This document shows, piece by piece, positions 35,326-43,978 of a stretch of 64,000 nucleotides of DNA; position 1 is the stretch's first letter; the number at the start of each line of letters is the position of its first letter. The DNA comes from Clostridium sp. CAG:510 (GTDB taxonomy: Bacteria; Bacillota; Clostridia; Lachnospirales; Lachnospiraceae), in contig FR880832.1 in assembly GCA_000434615.1 (NCBI GenBank), positions 140,885-204,884 of the forward strand, given 5' to 3'. The notes beneath the pieces were generated by a model. That model was given only the letters and a program-made list of their open reading frames with translations. It did no database searches and was not told the origin of the DNA. The translations under genes and the position numbers were made by a program.

Positions 35326-37326
35326 TTATCCTATAAACAGACTTCCGATCTGGAATACCAGAACAGAAACAACCCATGCCGTTAAAATCTGGAATCCCAG
35401 CAGCCCCAGTGTAAATTTTAATGATCCGCTCTCTTTTTTTATGGTGGCTATGGATGCCACACAAGGTACGTAAAGCAGGCAGAACAGCATCAGACAGTAT
35501 GCATTTAAGGGACCGAATGCCGGATTCTGTGCATGGACGTTTGCCAGAATGGTTGCCATGCCGTCAGCGGAGTTGGCATTGGTTACTCCAAATAAAACAG
35601 AAAAGCTGCTCACCACTACTTCCTTTGCCGAAATGCCGGAAATCAGCGCTACCGCAATCTGCCACATGCCAAGTCCCGCCGGAGCAAGAACCGGTACCAT
35701 CCATTTTCCGATTATGGCGCCAAAGCTGTCTGCCGGATTGCTGACCATTCCTTTTGTTCCGAAATTTAAGATAAACCATATGATAATGGATGCTATAAAA
35801 ATAGTGGTTCCCGCTTTGGTCAGATAATCCTTTACCTTATTCCAGACATAAATTCTCACCGTACGGGCATTAGGTCTTTTATATTCCGGAAGCTCTATCA
35901 GAAGAGAATCGTTTTCATGGCCCTTTTCTAACTTATTAATGATTAAAGCTGTTACAATTGCCACAAAAATTCCGACTACATAGAAGGAGAATGCTACCAG
36001 TCCGGCACATTTTGGGAAAAAAATTTCCGAAAAAATAACGTAAATGGGTAATCTTGCGGAACAGGACATAAAGGGAGTGATGATCATGGTCTTTCTTCTG
36101 TCATGTTCCGTTTCCAAGGCTCTCGTTGCCATAATGGCGGGAACGGTGCAGCCAAAGCCTAAAATCATGGGAAGAAAGGCTTTTCCGGACAGACCTACTT
36201 TCCCCATTATGGAATCCATCACGTATGCCACTCGGGACATATAACCGCTGTCTTCCAGAATAGCCAGCGCCAGAAATAAGATAAATATATTGGGCAGGAA
36301 GGTCAGAATGCCGCCCACACCGTTAATAATACCGTCCACAATCAGAGAAACCAGCCAACCGGCCGTATGCACCTTAAGAAGCCCCATCCGCACAACGGTC
36401 GAAAGCAGTCCCAGGCCCTGCTCAAAAACACCCTTTAACAAATCTCCTACCGTAAATGTCATAAAAAAGACGATACCCATAATACAGAGGAACATGGGCA
36501 GTCCCAGCCACTCATTCGTCAGCAGTTTATCTATTTTGTCCGTTGTTGCGGCTTTTTTATTTTTATAAAAAAGAACTTCCCTTACAACGGACTCTATGTA
36601 CTGATATTTGCAGTTGATAATTTCTTTTTCATAACTTCTGTCCACAACATCCACTGTATTGATCGGATGTTCTTTCATGACCTCTTCGTCATTTTCCAAA
36701 AGCTTAATGGCATGCCACCTTCTGGAGGAATGTGTAGGATAATGAGCCTCCATCATAACCTCTAACTTGGCAATTTTATTTTCTATTTCCTCCGGATACT
36801 GCAAAATGTATTCTGCATTTTTCTGCTCCTCGTAATGATGAATCACGGCGTGCAGAAGAATGTCCAGCCCCGTCCGTCTGGCTGCGGAAACCGGCACTGT
36901 GGGAATATCTCCCAGCATTTCCGGCAGTCTGTGTAAGTCCAGCTCCATTCCCCTTTCCTGCACAATATCCATCATGTTAAGAGCCAGCACCACCGGTTTT
37001 CCAAGCTCTAAAAGCTGTAACGTCAGATACAGATTTCGCTCTAAGGAAGAAGCATCCACAACGTTAATAATGACATCTATATCATCATCCATAACACATT
37101 TTCTGGTTACCTTTTCCTCAATCGTATAACAGGTCAGGGAATAAATTCCGGGGGTGTCTATCAGATCAATTTCCGTATCTTCATAGGTCGTATGTCCCTC
37201 TACCTTTTCCACAGTAACCCCCGGCCAGTTTGCGACCTTTAATTTAGAGCCTGTCAAAGCATTAAATAAGGTCGTTTTCCCACAATTGGGGTTTCCTACA
37301 CAGGCAACTTTAATCTCATGCTTCAT
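35326..37326 (-). CDS. feoB: Ferrous iron transporter FeoB
   Basis: 666 aa. It imports Fe(II) under anaerobic conditions. The N-terminal G-domain has G1 GNPNCGKTTLF, G2-region NWPGVTVEKVEG, G3 DTPGIY and G4 NMMD. The C-terminal part (from about 280) has two Gate motifs and about 8 membrane segments, with SYMSRVAYVMD and GFGCTVPAIMATR. It overlaps feoA by 11 bp. An FeoC gene is absent. Confidence 0.96.
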   Translation of the reverse strand: MKHEIKVACVGNPNCGKTTLFNALTGSKLKVANWPGVTVEKVEGHTTYEDTEIDLIDTPGIYSLTCYTIEEKVTRKCVMDDDIDVIINVVDASSLERNLYLTLQLLELGKPVVLALNMMDIVQERGMELDLHRLPEMLGDIPTVPVSAARRTGLDILLHAVIHHYEEQKNAEYILQYPEEIENKIAKLEVMMEAHYPTHSSRRWHAIKLLENDEEVMKEHPINTVDVVDRSYEKEIINCKYQYIESVVREVLFYKNKKAATTDKIDKLLTNEWLGLPMFLCIMGIVFFMTFTVGDLLKGVFEQGLGLLSTVVRMGLLKVHTAGWLVSLIVDGIINGVGGILTFLPNIFILFLALAILEDSGYMSRVAYVMDSIMGKVGLSGKAFLPMILGFGCTVPAIMATRALETEHDRRKTMIITPFMSCSARLPIYVIFSEIFFPKCAGLVAFSFYVVGIFVAIVTALIINKLEKGHENDSLLIELPEYKRPNARTVRIYVWNKVKDYLTKAGTTIFIASIIIWFILNFGTKGMVSNPADSFGAIIGKWMVPVLAPAGLGMWQIAVALISGISAKEVVVSSFSVLFGVTNANSADGMATILANVHAQNPAFGPLNAYCLMLFCLLYVPCVASIATIKKESGSLKFTLGLLGFQILTAWVVSVLVFQIGSLFIG

Positions 37327-37552
37327 GACCTGAGACCTCCTCTACCTCTATATTGGAAGAAAGATGTCTTCCGAGCGCCAGTCTTGTTCCTCTCACCCTG
37401 ATAATCAGGGCTCCTTTTCTTTTCCTGTTAAGTACACTGATCTTCACACCGTCATTTAAGCCCAGAGCCTGCAGTCTCCTTGTTACCGCTTCCTCCACAA
37501 ATAATCCCTTGATCAGGTAATCCTCATTTTTCTTTGCATCAGCAAGTGTCAT
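37316..37552 (-). CDS. feoA: Ferrous iron transport protein A
   Basis: 78 aa from the ATG at 37552, chosen because GGGAGAGAG sits just upstream; a GTG at 37570 would add 6 residues. It is an SH3-like cytoplasmic protein that supports FeoB. The pattern VTRRLQALGLNDGVKISVLNRKRKGALIIRVRGTRLALGRHLS is typical. First gene of the feoAB operon. Confidence 0.92.
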   Translation of the reverse strand: MTLADAKKNEDYLIKGLFVEEAVTRRLQALGLNDGVKISVLNRKRKGALIIRVRGTRLALGRHLSSNIEVEEVSGHEA

Positions 37553-37583
37553 ACATCTCTCTCCCAACACATAATTTCGCTAA

Positions 37584-37612
37584 ATTATACTCTTTACCGA
37601 ATAATCTGTCAA
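37584..37612 (-). promoter_or_regulatory. Consensus promoter of feoAB
   Basis: Minus strand: TTGACA (37607-37612), 17-bp spacer, TATAAT (37584-37589), a perfect sigma-A consensus. No clear Fur box was found around it. Confidence 0.85.
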
Positions 37613-37643
37613 ATAGCAATTGGTAACTTACCAGCCTGCTTTT

Positions 37644-37651
37644 CATATAGT
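37644..37651 (+). promoter_or_regulatory. Possible sigma-E type -10 element of the cotJ operon
   Basis: CATATAGT 26 bp upstream of cotJA resembles the mother-cell sigma-E -10 consensus CATACAnT. The -35 side is weak. The cotJ operon of Bacillus subtilis is sigma-E controlled, which makes this plausible but unproven. Confidence 0.35.
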
Positions 37652-37677
37652 ATAGAAAATGATTTTGAGGTTTTTCC

Positions 37678-37848
37678 ATGCAGAATGCAAACTACGGTGA
37701 ATATTTAGACCGCTACCCTATTGCCATGGCATATGTCCCCTGGCAGCATTTTACTTCCATTTATGAAAATCTGGAAGAAGCCTTTCAGGCAGGAACCATT
37801 TTTCCGGAATTAAACAAGCCTTTCACGGGAAGGAGGATGACTTCATGA
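37678..37848 (+). CDS. cotJA: Spore coat-associated protein CotJA
   Basis: 56 aa. The translation has RYPIAMAYVPWQHF, then ENLEEAFQAGTIFPELNKPF, the conserved core of CotJA. GAGG lies 7 bp before the ATG. It overlaps cotJB by 4 bp (ATGA). It forms the cotJABC spore-coat operon made in the mother cell. Confidence 0.9.
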   Translation: MQNANYGEYLDRYPIAMAYVPWQHFTSIYENLEEAFQAGTIFPELNKPFTGRRMTS

Positions 37849-38159
37849 ACAACCTGCAGAGCGAAATGGAACAACTGTTAAAAGACATCAGTATCCTGGA
37901 TTTTGCCCTGGTGGATTTTTCGGAATATCTGGATACGCATCCATTCGATAAACAGGCCATTGCCTATTTTAACCATTACAATAAAATCCGTATGGATTTA
38001 ACAAGGCAGTTCTCGGAGAAATATTATCCACTGCAGACCAGTTTTTCCTCCGATACGGCGGAATGGAGCTGGGGACTTGCCCCGCTTCCCTGGAAAAGCA
38101 ACTATGAAAAAGAAGGTCCCGGCCCTGAATGTCTGCCCTGCAAAGGAGGTAGAAAATAA
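37845..38159 (+). CDS. cotJB: Spore coat protein CotJB
   Basis: 104 aa. The family pattern LLKDISILDFALVDFSEYLDTHP, then FNHYNKIRMDLTRQFSEKYYPL, then AEWSWGLAPLPWKSN is clear. AGGAGG lies within the cotJA end. It overlaps cotJC by one base (TAATG). Confidence 0.92.
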   Translation: MNNLQSEMEQLLKDISILDFALVDFSEYLDTHPFDKQAIAYFNHYNKIRMDLTRQFSEKYYPLQTSFSSDTAEWSWGLAPLPWKSNYEKEGPGPECLPCKGGRK

Positions 38160-38581
38160 TGTGGAATTATGAAAAAAGACTGCAATTTCCTGTAAATATT
38201 AAGGAACCAAATGCCAGACTTGCCACCGTCATCATGTCCCAGTACGGCGGTCCAGACGGGGAAATGGGCGCCAGCATGCGCTATCTCTCCCAGCGCTACG
38301 CCATGCCCTATAAAGAAGTTGCCGGTCTGCTTACGGATATCGGCACAGAAGAATTGGCGCACCTTGAAATGGTGGCTGCCATTGTACACCAGCTTACAAG
38401 AAACCTTTCCATGGAGGAAATCGAAGCCGGTGGCTTTGCTCCTTACTACACGGACCACACTCTCGGCATCTGGCCCCAGGCTGCTGGCGGTGTGCCCTTC
38501 AATGCCTGTGAGTTCCAAAGTAAAGGCGATATCATTACCGATTTGTTTGAGGATATGGCTGCGGAGCAGATACCTTTGTAA
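38159..38581 (+). pseudogene. cotJC: CotJC (manganese catalase-type coat protein), truncated by the integrated element
   Basis: 140 codons; family members are about 190 aa. It matches CotJC from MWNYEKRLQFPV through DIGTEELAHLEM (metal ligands) and FNACEFQSKGDIITDLFEDMAAEQ, then switches to IPL and a stop. Homologues continue with A(E)KARATY and a later REREIVH, which supply the remaining metal ligands and half of the four-helix bundle. The switch falls at about 38569-38571, and an element begins there with its recombinase gene at 38636. The remaining 3' part should lie at the far end of the element, beyond the window. If the element excises, a complete cotJC would be restored. As it stands the protein should lack catalase activity. 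Confidence 0.88.
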
Positions 38582-38640
38582 AGACAAACAAGTTTCTTCC
38601 TTAATTTAAAGTAGTATATCATATCACCCGAAAAACTAAA
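38560..38640. other. Left attachment junction (attL) of the integrative element
   Basis: The chromosome side ends with the cotJC codons for AAEQ (GCGGAGCAG, 38561-38569). The element side begins with ATACCTTTGTAAAGACAAAC. Large serine recombinases cross over at a 2-bp core within about 50-bp sites, so the exact core cannot be fixed without the right end. Confidence 0.6.
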
Positions 38641-40216
38641 ACTTCCAATGGATAATCACCGGCACTTTACCCCGCCTATAGTGAGTCTCTCTTTTTCCAA
38701 CTTCCACATAGTCTATCAGTGTGTTCACAATATCAAAATTCAATTCTTCAATTTCAGCACACTGCAGGAGAATATCCCTTTTGGACAATTCCTCTTTCTT
38801 CTGGTCATCTATATGTCTTATCTCTTCCTGGAGATCGGAAATCCTTTTTTTACATGCGGCGTTATCGTCCTTGAAGTCTGCAGATAACTGTCTAAATTCG
38901 TCTGCCGTTATCACACCCTGTACCCTGTCCTGATACAGTGTTTTTAATGTTTTATCCAGATTAAGCAGCTTCGATTCATTTTCCTGCAGTTCAGATATCA
39001 ACACAGAGCGCTGTTCCTCTAAGTGGCTGCTCAGAACCAGCTGCTGCTCTGCTGCATCCATATCCAGATATTTATTAATCATCTGATGTAATTCATCCAG
39101 TATGGTTTCCTGCAGCTCATTTTGCCCTATAAAACCGCCCTTACAACTATCTGGCATAATCTTTTTCGTATTACAGGTAAGATATCTTCGATGTCCGGAA
39201 ATAGCAGTACGCATGGAGCCGCCGCAATACATACACCTGGCTTTCCGGGCAAACATTCCGTTTTCACCATCCCAGCCGGGTTTTGTCCGCATTTTGATAA
39301 TATCTTGTACTTTGTCCCACAATTCCCTTTCAATAATGGGAGCATGCGTATTCTCTACCCGGATCCATTTTTCCTTCGGTATAGGTTTGTTTTTATGCGT
39401 TTTATAAGATACGCTGCCATATCGTCCCTGTACCAGATTGCCAATATAAACCTCATTAGTCAGTATATCCGCAATCTCAAAATACTGCCATAGTTTTCCT
39501 GTAGCAGTCTGATTTGTCTTCTTACGGATGCCCTTCTGTATTTTATAATGTGTAGGATTTGGAATCCCCTGTTCGTTCAAATAACGTGCTATAGCCAGCT
39601 TGCCGGTGCCGGAAGCAAACATTTCAAAGATAAGATGCACTATTTTAGCTGCATCCGGATCTGGAATCAAATGCCCTTTGTAATCCGGGTCTTTTTGATA
39701 CCCGTAAGCTGCAAAGGCACCGATATGATATCCTTTTTTTCGGCGGTCGGTAAGTACCTCCTTGATATTTTCAGAAAGATCTTCCAAATACCATTCATTG
39801 ATAAGACCATTTATCTGCCTTGCTTTCTTATTTCCCTTATTTTCGGTGTCTGCATTGTCTACCAGGCCGATAAAACGAATACCCCACTGTGGAAATAATT
39901 CATGCAGATATCTTTCTACCAATTCCAGTTCCCTGGTAAACCTCGACTGCGATTTGCATAGCACTATTTGAAATTTACCTTCCCTGGCATCATTCAAAAG
40001 TTCGTTAAAAGCCGGGCGTGAGCGGTCAGCGCCGGTATAATCGTCATCTGTATAAATTTTATAAACCTTCCAGTTATTTGTCTGCGCATAAGATAACAGC
40101 ATACTTTTTTGATTTTGAATACTTAAACTGTCATCTATCTCATGCGTTTTGTTCTTATCCTCCTGTGACAACCGGCAATAAATGGCACACCACACATCTC
40201 TATCTCGATACTGCAT
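38636..40216 (-). CDS. Large serine recombinase (integrase) of the element
   Basis: 526 aa, typical of large serine integrases such as TndX/TnpX. The N-terminal resolvase domain holds the catalytic Ser in YCRLSQED (S17) and conserved Arg residues in KSQSRFTREL. The recombinase domain (about 165-290) contains LAIARYLNEQGIPNPTHYKI. A zinc ribbon follows: CMYCGGSMRTAISGH, then LTCNTKKIMPDSC. A long coiled coil (about 400-480) precedes the C-terminal tail. It lies 54 bp from the cotJC junction with its 3' end facing it. The start overlaps the upstream 50-aa gene by 17 bp with an AGGAAGGG site. It is the likely integration and excision enzyme. Confidence 0.95.
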   Translation of the reverse strand: MQYRDRDVWCAIYCRLSQEDKNKTHEIDDSLSIQNQKSMLLSYAQTNNWKVYKIYTDDDYTGADRSRPAFNELLNDAREGKFQIVLCKSQSRFTRELELVERYLHELFPQWGIRFIGLVDNADTENKGNKKARQINGLINEWYLEDLSENIKEVLTDRRKKGYHIGAFAAYGYQKDPDYKGHLIPDPDAAKIVHLIFEMFASGTGKLAIARYLNEQGIPNPTHYKIQKGIRKKTNQTATGKLWQYFEIADILTNEVYIGNLVQGRYGSVSYKTHKNKPIPKEKWIRVENTHAPIIERELWDKVQDIIKMRTKPGWDGENGMFARKARCMYCGGSMRTAISGHRRYLTCNTKKIMPDSCKGGFIGQNELQETILDELHQMINKYLDMDAAEQQLVLSSHLEEQRSVLISELQENESKLLNLDKTLKTLYQDRVQGVITADEFRQLSADFKDDNAACKKRISDLQEEIRHIDDQKKEELSKRDILLQCAEIEELNFDIVNTLIDYVEVGKRETHYRRGKVPVIIHWKF

Positions 40217-40352
40217 TTATATCCCTTCCTGTTTTGGCACCGGTATTGACAGCCCGGTATGTATGCTGATTGGCAACCAACTTTACAAAAAGCCTGGTAA
40301 AATCCTCCCTGCGCTTCTTTTCCTCATTGTTCTTAAAAATGTTCTCGCACAT
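40200..40352 (-). CDS. Small basic protein between ParB and recombinase
   Basis: 50 aa: MCENIFKNNEEKKRREDFTR then LFVKLVANQHTYRAVNTGAK. The ATG lies one base after the parB stop, with AGGGGGG inside the parB 3' end as ribosome binding site. It overlaps the recombinase start. No family is recognised. Position suggests a recombination directionality factor or partition accessory protein, but this is only inference. Confidence 0.7.
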   Translation of the reverse strand: MCENIFKNNEEKKRREDFTRLFVKLVANQHTYRAVNTGAKTGRDINAVSR

Positions 40353-40353
40353 A

Positions 40354-41247
40354 TTATTTCCCCCCTTCTGCCATGTGGCTCTTACTCCATTCATCCAGCA
40401 GTTTATAAATCACATCCGTGATTTCCTCGCCTGTGTAGGTTTTAGGGAAGTACTTTCGGATATCCTTCTCTTTCAAAGAAACCTTCGACGTTTCTCCCTT
40501 TTCCAAAATAATTTGAATGACCGTATCAGTCAGTTTTCCTGCCTTACTGTATTCTTTGAGTTTTAACGCCTGTTCGCCGGAGGGTATAACCTTCAGTTCC
40601 CTCATAATCTCTGATAGAATTTGCTGTTCTTTTTCTGACAAATAAGATATTTCTGCAGCCGTTGTCACCGGAAGTTTCTTACAATCAACCAACTGCAGCA
40701 GCTCCGGATCCAGATAAGTCAATCTTATGTACCGCTGAATAGTATTTCTGCTCTCTCCGGCTTGCTGTGCCAGCTTCTCATCGCTTCTAAGCCCATCTGA
40801 AGCCCCTATTCGCTTTAAGGCGTCATATTTCATTCTATATGCCTTTGCCCGCTCCGAAAACAGCAGATCCTCACGCTGAATATTGGAATCCACCATAACT
40901 ACCGTGGCTTCATCATCCGTCATATTTTTTATGATAACCGGCATATCCGGTAAGCCCGCCAGTCCGGATGCGTGGTGACGTCTGTGGCCCGCTATGATTT
41001 CATAGGTTCCGGGATTATCTTTATCTTCTCGGACTATGCCCGGCACGAGCACTCCATGCTGCCTGATCGATGCCACCGTTTCTGCCATCTTCTCATCATC
41101 AATCACCCGGAACGGATGTGACTTAAATTCATGCATCTTTTCCAGCGGCAGGCGTACTATACCGTTTTCTGCCGCACAGTGCGGCTCCGGAACCCCCAGC
41201 AAATCATCAATAGATGCCAGCTTAATCTTGGATGCACTATTATTCAT
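40354..41247 (-). CDS. parB: ParB/Spo0J-family partition protein
   Basis: 297 aa. It binds centromere-like sites and works with ParA in segregation. The N-terminal CTPase domain has VASIRQHGVLVPGIVR and the motif IAGHRRHHASGLAG near residue 92. The central HTH region contains EKLAQQAGESRNTIQRYIRL. The C-terminal part (KYFPKTYTGEEITDVIYKLL) is the dimer region. Its start overlaps parA by 8 bp. One GTGTAGGT octamer lies in its 3' end at 40433-40440. Dispersed palindromes in the element are candidate parS sites. Confidence 0.93.
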   Translation of the reverse strand: MNNSASKIKLASIDDLLGVPEPHCAAENGIVRLPLEKMHEFKSHPFRVIDDEKMAETVASIRQHGVLVPGIVREDKDNPGTYEIIAGHRRHHASGLAGLPDMPVIIKNMTDDEATVVMVDSNIQREDLLFSERAKAYRMKYDALKRIGASDGLRSDEKLAQQAGESRNTIQRYIRLTYLDPELLQLVDCKKLPVTTAAEISYLSEKEQQILSEIMRELKVIPSGEQALKLKEYSKAGKLTDTVIQIILEKGETSKVSLKEKDIRKYFPKTYTGEEITDVIYKLLDEWSKSHMAEGGK

Positions 41248-42019
41248 ACTGCAGTACCTCCCGAATCAGATTTTCATATGCTTCTGCCGCTTTTCCGGCC
41301 GCATCATGGCAAAATATACTAATACCTTCGGCCGCAGTCTCCGCCATTCTGGTAGACTGCGGAATATAATTAAAAATCCTGATTACGTCACCATAGCTTT
41401 CTTTAAGCATATCTATCGTATCCTTGTGGTACTTTGTCCTTACATCCACCATATTCGGAATAATACCCCGGATCTGCAGATTGGGATTAATATTCTGCCT
41501 TACTTTTCCGATTGTTCGTATAAGCTGCTGTAATCCCCTTGTAGAGGGTTTTTCAGCTTTAATCGGGATAATTACGCTATCAGAGGCTGCAAGCACGTTT
41601 ACGGTCAGGATTCCAAGCGATGGCAGGCAGTCAATTAGGATATAATCATATAAAGGACGAAGCCTCTGCAGATAATTTTTTAGTACCATTTCCCGGCACA
41701 TAATATTAACCAGCGTAACCTCCAGCCCTGACAGCTCAATATTGCCGGGAATCACGTCTACGCCCTCCTGATGCCTAAGTACTCCTTTTTCTGCAGGTAT
41801 ATCTATATCATTGATACTATCTACCAGGATGGATGCTATCGTTACATCCATGCTGTCCGGTTCGTCAAATCCCATGCAGTCCGTTAAGCTCCCCTGTGGG
41901 TCAAAATCAATCAACAAGACCTTCTTGCCTGCTTTTGCCAGGCCGATTCCTAAATTTATAGTTACGGTCGTTTTCCCTACGCCGCCTTTTTGATTTACTA
42001 CAGCAATAACCTTTGCCAT
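41240..42019 (-). CDS. parA: ParA/Soj-family partition ATPase
   Basis: 259 aa from the ATG at 42019, set by GGAGG; the longer frame starts inside the upstream gene. Walker A is KGGVGKTT (deviant, residues about 11-18), Walker A' is LLIDFDPQGSLT, and Walker B is YILIDCLPSLG. It is an ATP-driven partition motor paired with the ParB that follows. Partition genes on an integrated element suggest that it replicates at times as a circle. Confidence 0.95.
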   Translation of the reverse strand: MAKVIAVVNQKGGVGKTTVTINLGIGLAKAGKKVLLIDFDPQGSLTDCMGFDEPDSMDVTIASILVDSINDIDIPAEKGVLRHQEGVDVIPGNIELSGLEVTLVNIMCREMVLKNYLQRLRPLYDYILIDCLPSLGILTVNVLAASDSVIIPIKAEKPSTRGLQQLIRTIGKVRQNINPNLQIRGIIPNMVDVRTKYHKDTIDMLKESYGDVIRIFNYIPQSTRMAETAAEGISIFCHDAAGKAAEAYENLIREVLQYE

Positions 42020-42579
42020 GATATAACCTCCATTCCAAAATATGAAAAAACAAGGATTAAAATTACTCTGAAAATCCACTCCGCTGCTCCACCGGTTTTG
42101 ATATGTGCCAGGTAAATCCTTTTTGTGGAAAACGGCATAAACAACGGTACGCCACCGGCAAGCATATCAAACAATAAATGGCTTAAAATCCCCAATCCGA
42201 TACCGGCTGCCGTGTAGGTTCCCGCACCTGCGCAGCCGCTCATATTCCCAATCAGCCAGATTATAAGGGGAATTACCATTACCGGTACAAGCGAATGCGT
42301 GATTCCTCTGTGCCCAATCAGGCTTCTTATATAATTTCTTTGCTTTCTTGGCAGAATAGACGAAAATGCTCTTATTATCATCTGGCCTATACTTACAAGA
42401 GTGCTTAACAATACCCATTTTCTGCTTATGCTGCTATGGCGGTTATCAATATCAGGAATTAAACTTCCAAGCACGGCTCCGGCAATTAATAATCCGCTTT
42501 CTGCTTTGCCGGCATGCAATAATACCGCCGCTGCTGTCCCTGCAGCCAGCCCGCCTAATCTATGAGTTGCTGCCATCAT
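41998..42579 (-). CDS. YdjM-like membrane protein (metal-dependent hydrolase family)
   Basis: 193 aa from the ATG at 42579; the ATG at 42588 is only about 2 bp from AAGGAG. It has five to six hydrophobic segments. The motifs MAATHRLGG near the start, LIPDIDNRHSSISRK near residue 45, GHRGITHSL near 90 and LSHLLFDMLAGGVPLF near 135 match the YdjM/LexA-regulated membrane hydrolase family (His/Asp motifs). It overlaps the parA start by 22 bp, so it belongs to the par operon. Function in the element is unknown. It carries one octamer copy at 42212-42219. Confidence 0.85.
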   Translation of the reverse strand: MMAATHRLGGLAAGTAAAVLLHAGKAESGLLIAGAVLGSLIPDIDNRHSSISRKWVLLSTLVSIGQMIIRAFSSILPRKQRNYIRSLIGHRGITHSLVPVMVIPLIIWLIGNMSGCAGAGTYTAAGIGLGILSHLLFDMLAGGVPLFMPFSTKRIYLAHIKTGGAAEWIFRVILILVFSYFGMEVISWQRLLL

Positions 42580-42778
42580 AAACTTCATTCTCCTTTTTGG
42601 CTTTATCGAAGCAATGATACGAACAGTAATATAAGAGCTTTCTGTTCGTCCTGTCTGTCAATTTATAAACCCACTTTGTATGGCCTCCGCCTTTTGTCTG
42701 GTAAGGTACCAGAAAATATCTTTTGCATACAGGACATGTATATGCCTTGCTTATTCCGCCATATTTAGCTGTTTTCAT
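42560..42778 (-). CDS. Small Zn-ribbon-like protein
   Basis: 72 aa from the ATG at 42778; the GTG at 42784 overlaps AGAGAGG. Two cysteine pairs, CPVC near residue 15 and CSYHCFDKAKKE near residue 54, could bind one zinc. No named family is recognised. It sits between the 158-aa gene and the YdjM-like gene in the same operon and overlaps the latter's start. Confidence 0.7.
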   Translation of the reverse strand: MKTAKYGGISKAYTCPVCKRYFLVPYQTKGGGHTKWVYKLTDRTNRKLLYYCSYHCFDKAKKENEVYDGSNS

Positions 42779-42788
42779 AGCCACCTCT

Positions 42789-43265
42789 CTATTCGTATAT
42801 CATGCCGTACAATCCCCGGATTTTTGCCCTTACGGACTCTGCAGCAAGCTGCGCTTTTTTCGGATCTGCTGCTTTTGCATACCTGCCAACTACATCAAGC
42901 ATCTTCATCTGTCTGATCTGCAGGATTAATTCTTTATTTATGTCCTCGTCCGCCATAGGTTCCATAATATGGCTTGCCTGCCACAGCTTTTCCAGCTCTT
43001 CTTCCTCAAAATCATTCAGAACGGCTTCATAATCAGCATTGCCGTTGCAATAATTCAGAAACTGCTTCCAGTTTTCAAAATCCGGAGCATAATAACCGGT
43101 GTGAATATCTGTGATGTCACGAAAAATTTCATTGCGGATATTTTCTATAATTGCCATCTTTATATCCTGGAGCATTTTATCTGCGTCGTTTTGGTTTTCA
43201 CCGGTATTTATTTCCCCGGACTTATTCATAACAATCAGTGTGTTTAATAAAGCAATTTTATTCAT
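42789..43265 (-). CDS. Hypothetical protein, helical
   Basis: 158 aa with no recognised domain. It is helical and acidic, with a Gln/Asn-rich part near residue 20 and a conserved-looking C-terminus VGRYAKAADPKKAQLAAESVR. AGGGAG lies upstream of the ATG. First gene of the par/recombinase operon, 10 bp before the Zn-ribbon-like gene. Confidence 0.65.
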   Translation of the reverse strand: MNKIALLNTLIVMNKSGEINTGENQNDADKMLQDIKMAIIENIRNEIFRDITDIHTGYYAPDFENWKQFLNYCNGNADYEAVLNDFEEEELEKLWQASHIMEPMADEDINKELILQIRQMKMLDVVGRYAKAADPKKAQLAAESVRAKIRGLYGMIYE

Positions 43266-43354
43266 TCGGTTTTCTCCCTTCCTTAAGCTAAATCATCATA
43301 AAAGTACTTTTTTGAAAAAATTTGTCTAAAAAACATATTTTTTTATTTTTTTCT

Positions 43355-43383
43355 GTCATATTAAAAATGTAATCATAAATCAA
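43355..43383 (-). promoter_or_regulatory. Possible promoter of the par-recombinase operon
   Basis: Minus strand: TTGATT (43378-43383), 17-bp spacer, TATGAC (43355-43360), about 90 bp before the 158-aa gene. The region is very A+T rich, so chance matches are likely. Confidence 0.4.
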
Positions 43384-43414
43384 TTACAAAAATCACAAAC
43401 CAGGAGGCAAAAAA

Positions 43415-43978
43415 ATGAATACAACTTTCAAAACACCCGCTCTTAAAAATTTTCTGAATACTTTATGTAAGCAATACCCGGATAAAGCTGAATATATCGA
43501 ATCTTTATCTGACCAGTTTGCTTGTCTGGATTTATCATGCCAGAATCACATTCAAACACAAGAAACCTTCCAGCAAACATTAAACCTGCTTACGGGGGAT
43601 ACCGTTTACCTCGTTTGGAACGTAGATGATATTATTCATGATTTACAGAAGAATCATCAAACTCCCAATTTGGTTTCTATAAAGTCAATGATGGCACATC
43701 CCGCTTTTGTAAAAAACGATTGGTCAGAGTTGCTGGATAAGGTATCAAAAAGCAAATTTCCATTTACGCATAAGACTGATTATATAATATTAGCCCAGCT
43801 CCCCTTTTTTGATGGCTTTTTTATCATAGACGGAAATCATCGTATAGGCGAATCCATCATCATGAAAAAGGACATAATAAAAGCAATCTTATTACAGGCA
43901 GATGATGCTTATAAATACTTACAATCTGATTCAAAACGATTTATTGAGCTTATCAGGGAAATCAATAAATTCTTTTAA
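43415..43978 (+). CDS. Hypothetical protein with ParB-like DGNHR motif
   Basis: 187 aa. The C-terminal part contains YIILAQLPFFDGFFIIDGNHRIGESI; the IIDGNHR box is shared with the ParB/sulfiredoxin nucleotide-binding fold. The N-terminal 100 residues are helical and unrecognised. AGGAGG lies 7-8 bp before the ATG. It is isolated on the plus strand between two minus-strand units, and its last 48 bp overlap the convergent 88-aa gene. Role unknown. Confidence 0.7.
   Translation: MNTTFKTPALKNFLNTLCKQYPDKAEYIESLSDQFACLDLSCQNHIQTQETFQQTLNLLTGDTVYLVWNVDDIIHDLQKNHQTPNLVSIKSMMAHPAFVKNDWSELLDKVSKSKFPFTHKTDYIILAQLPFFDGFFIIDGNHRIGESIIMKKDIIKAILLQADDAYKYLQSDSKRFIELIREINKFF

Noticed and set aside
36731..36745. 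GTGTAGGA in feoB as a core copy of the element octamer
   Set aside because: It differs at the last base. A similar GTGTAGGA also occurs in the serine recombinase gene at about 39549, so neither was counted.
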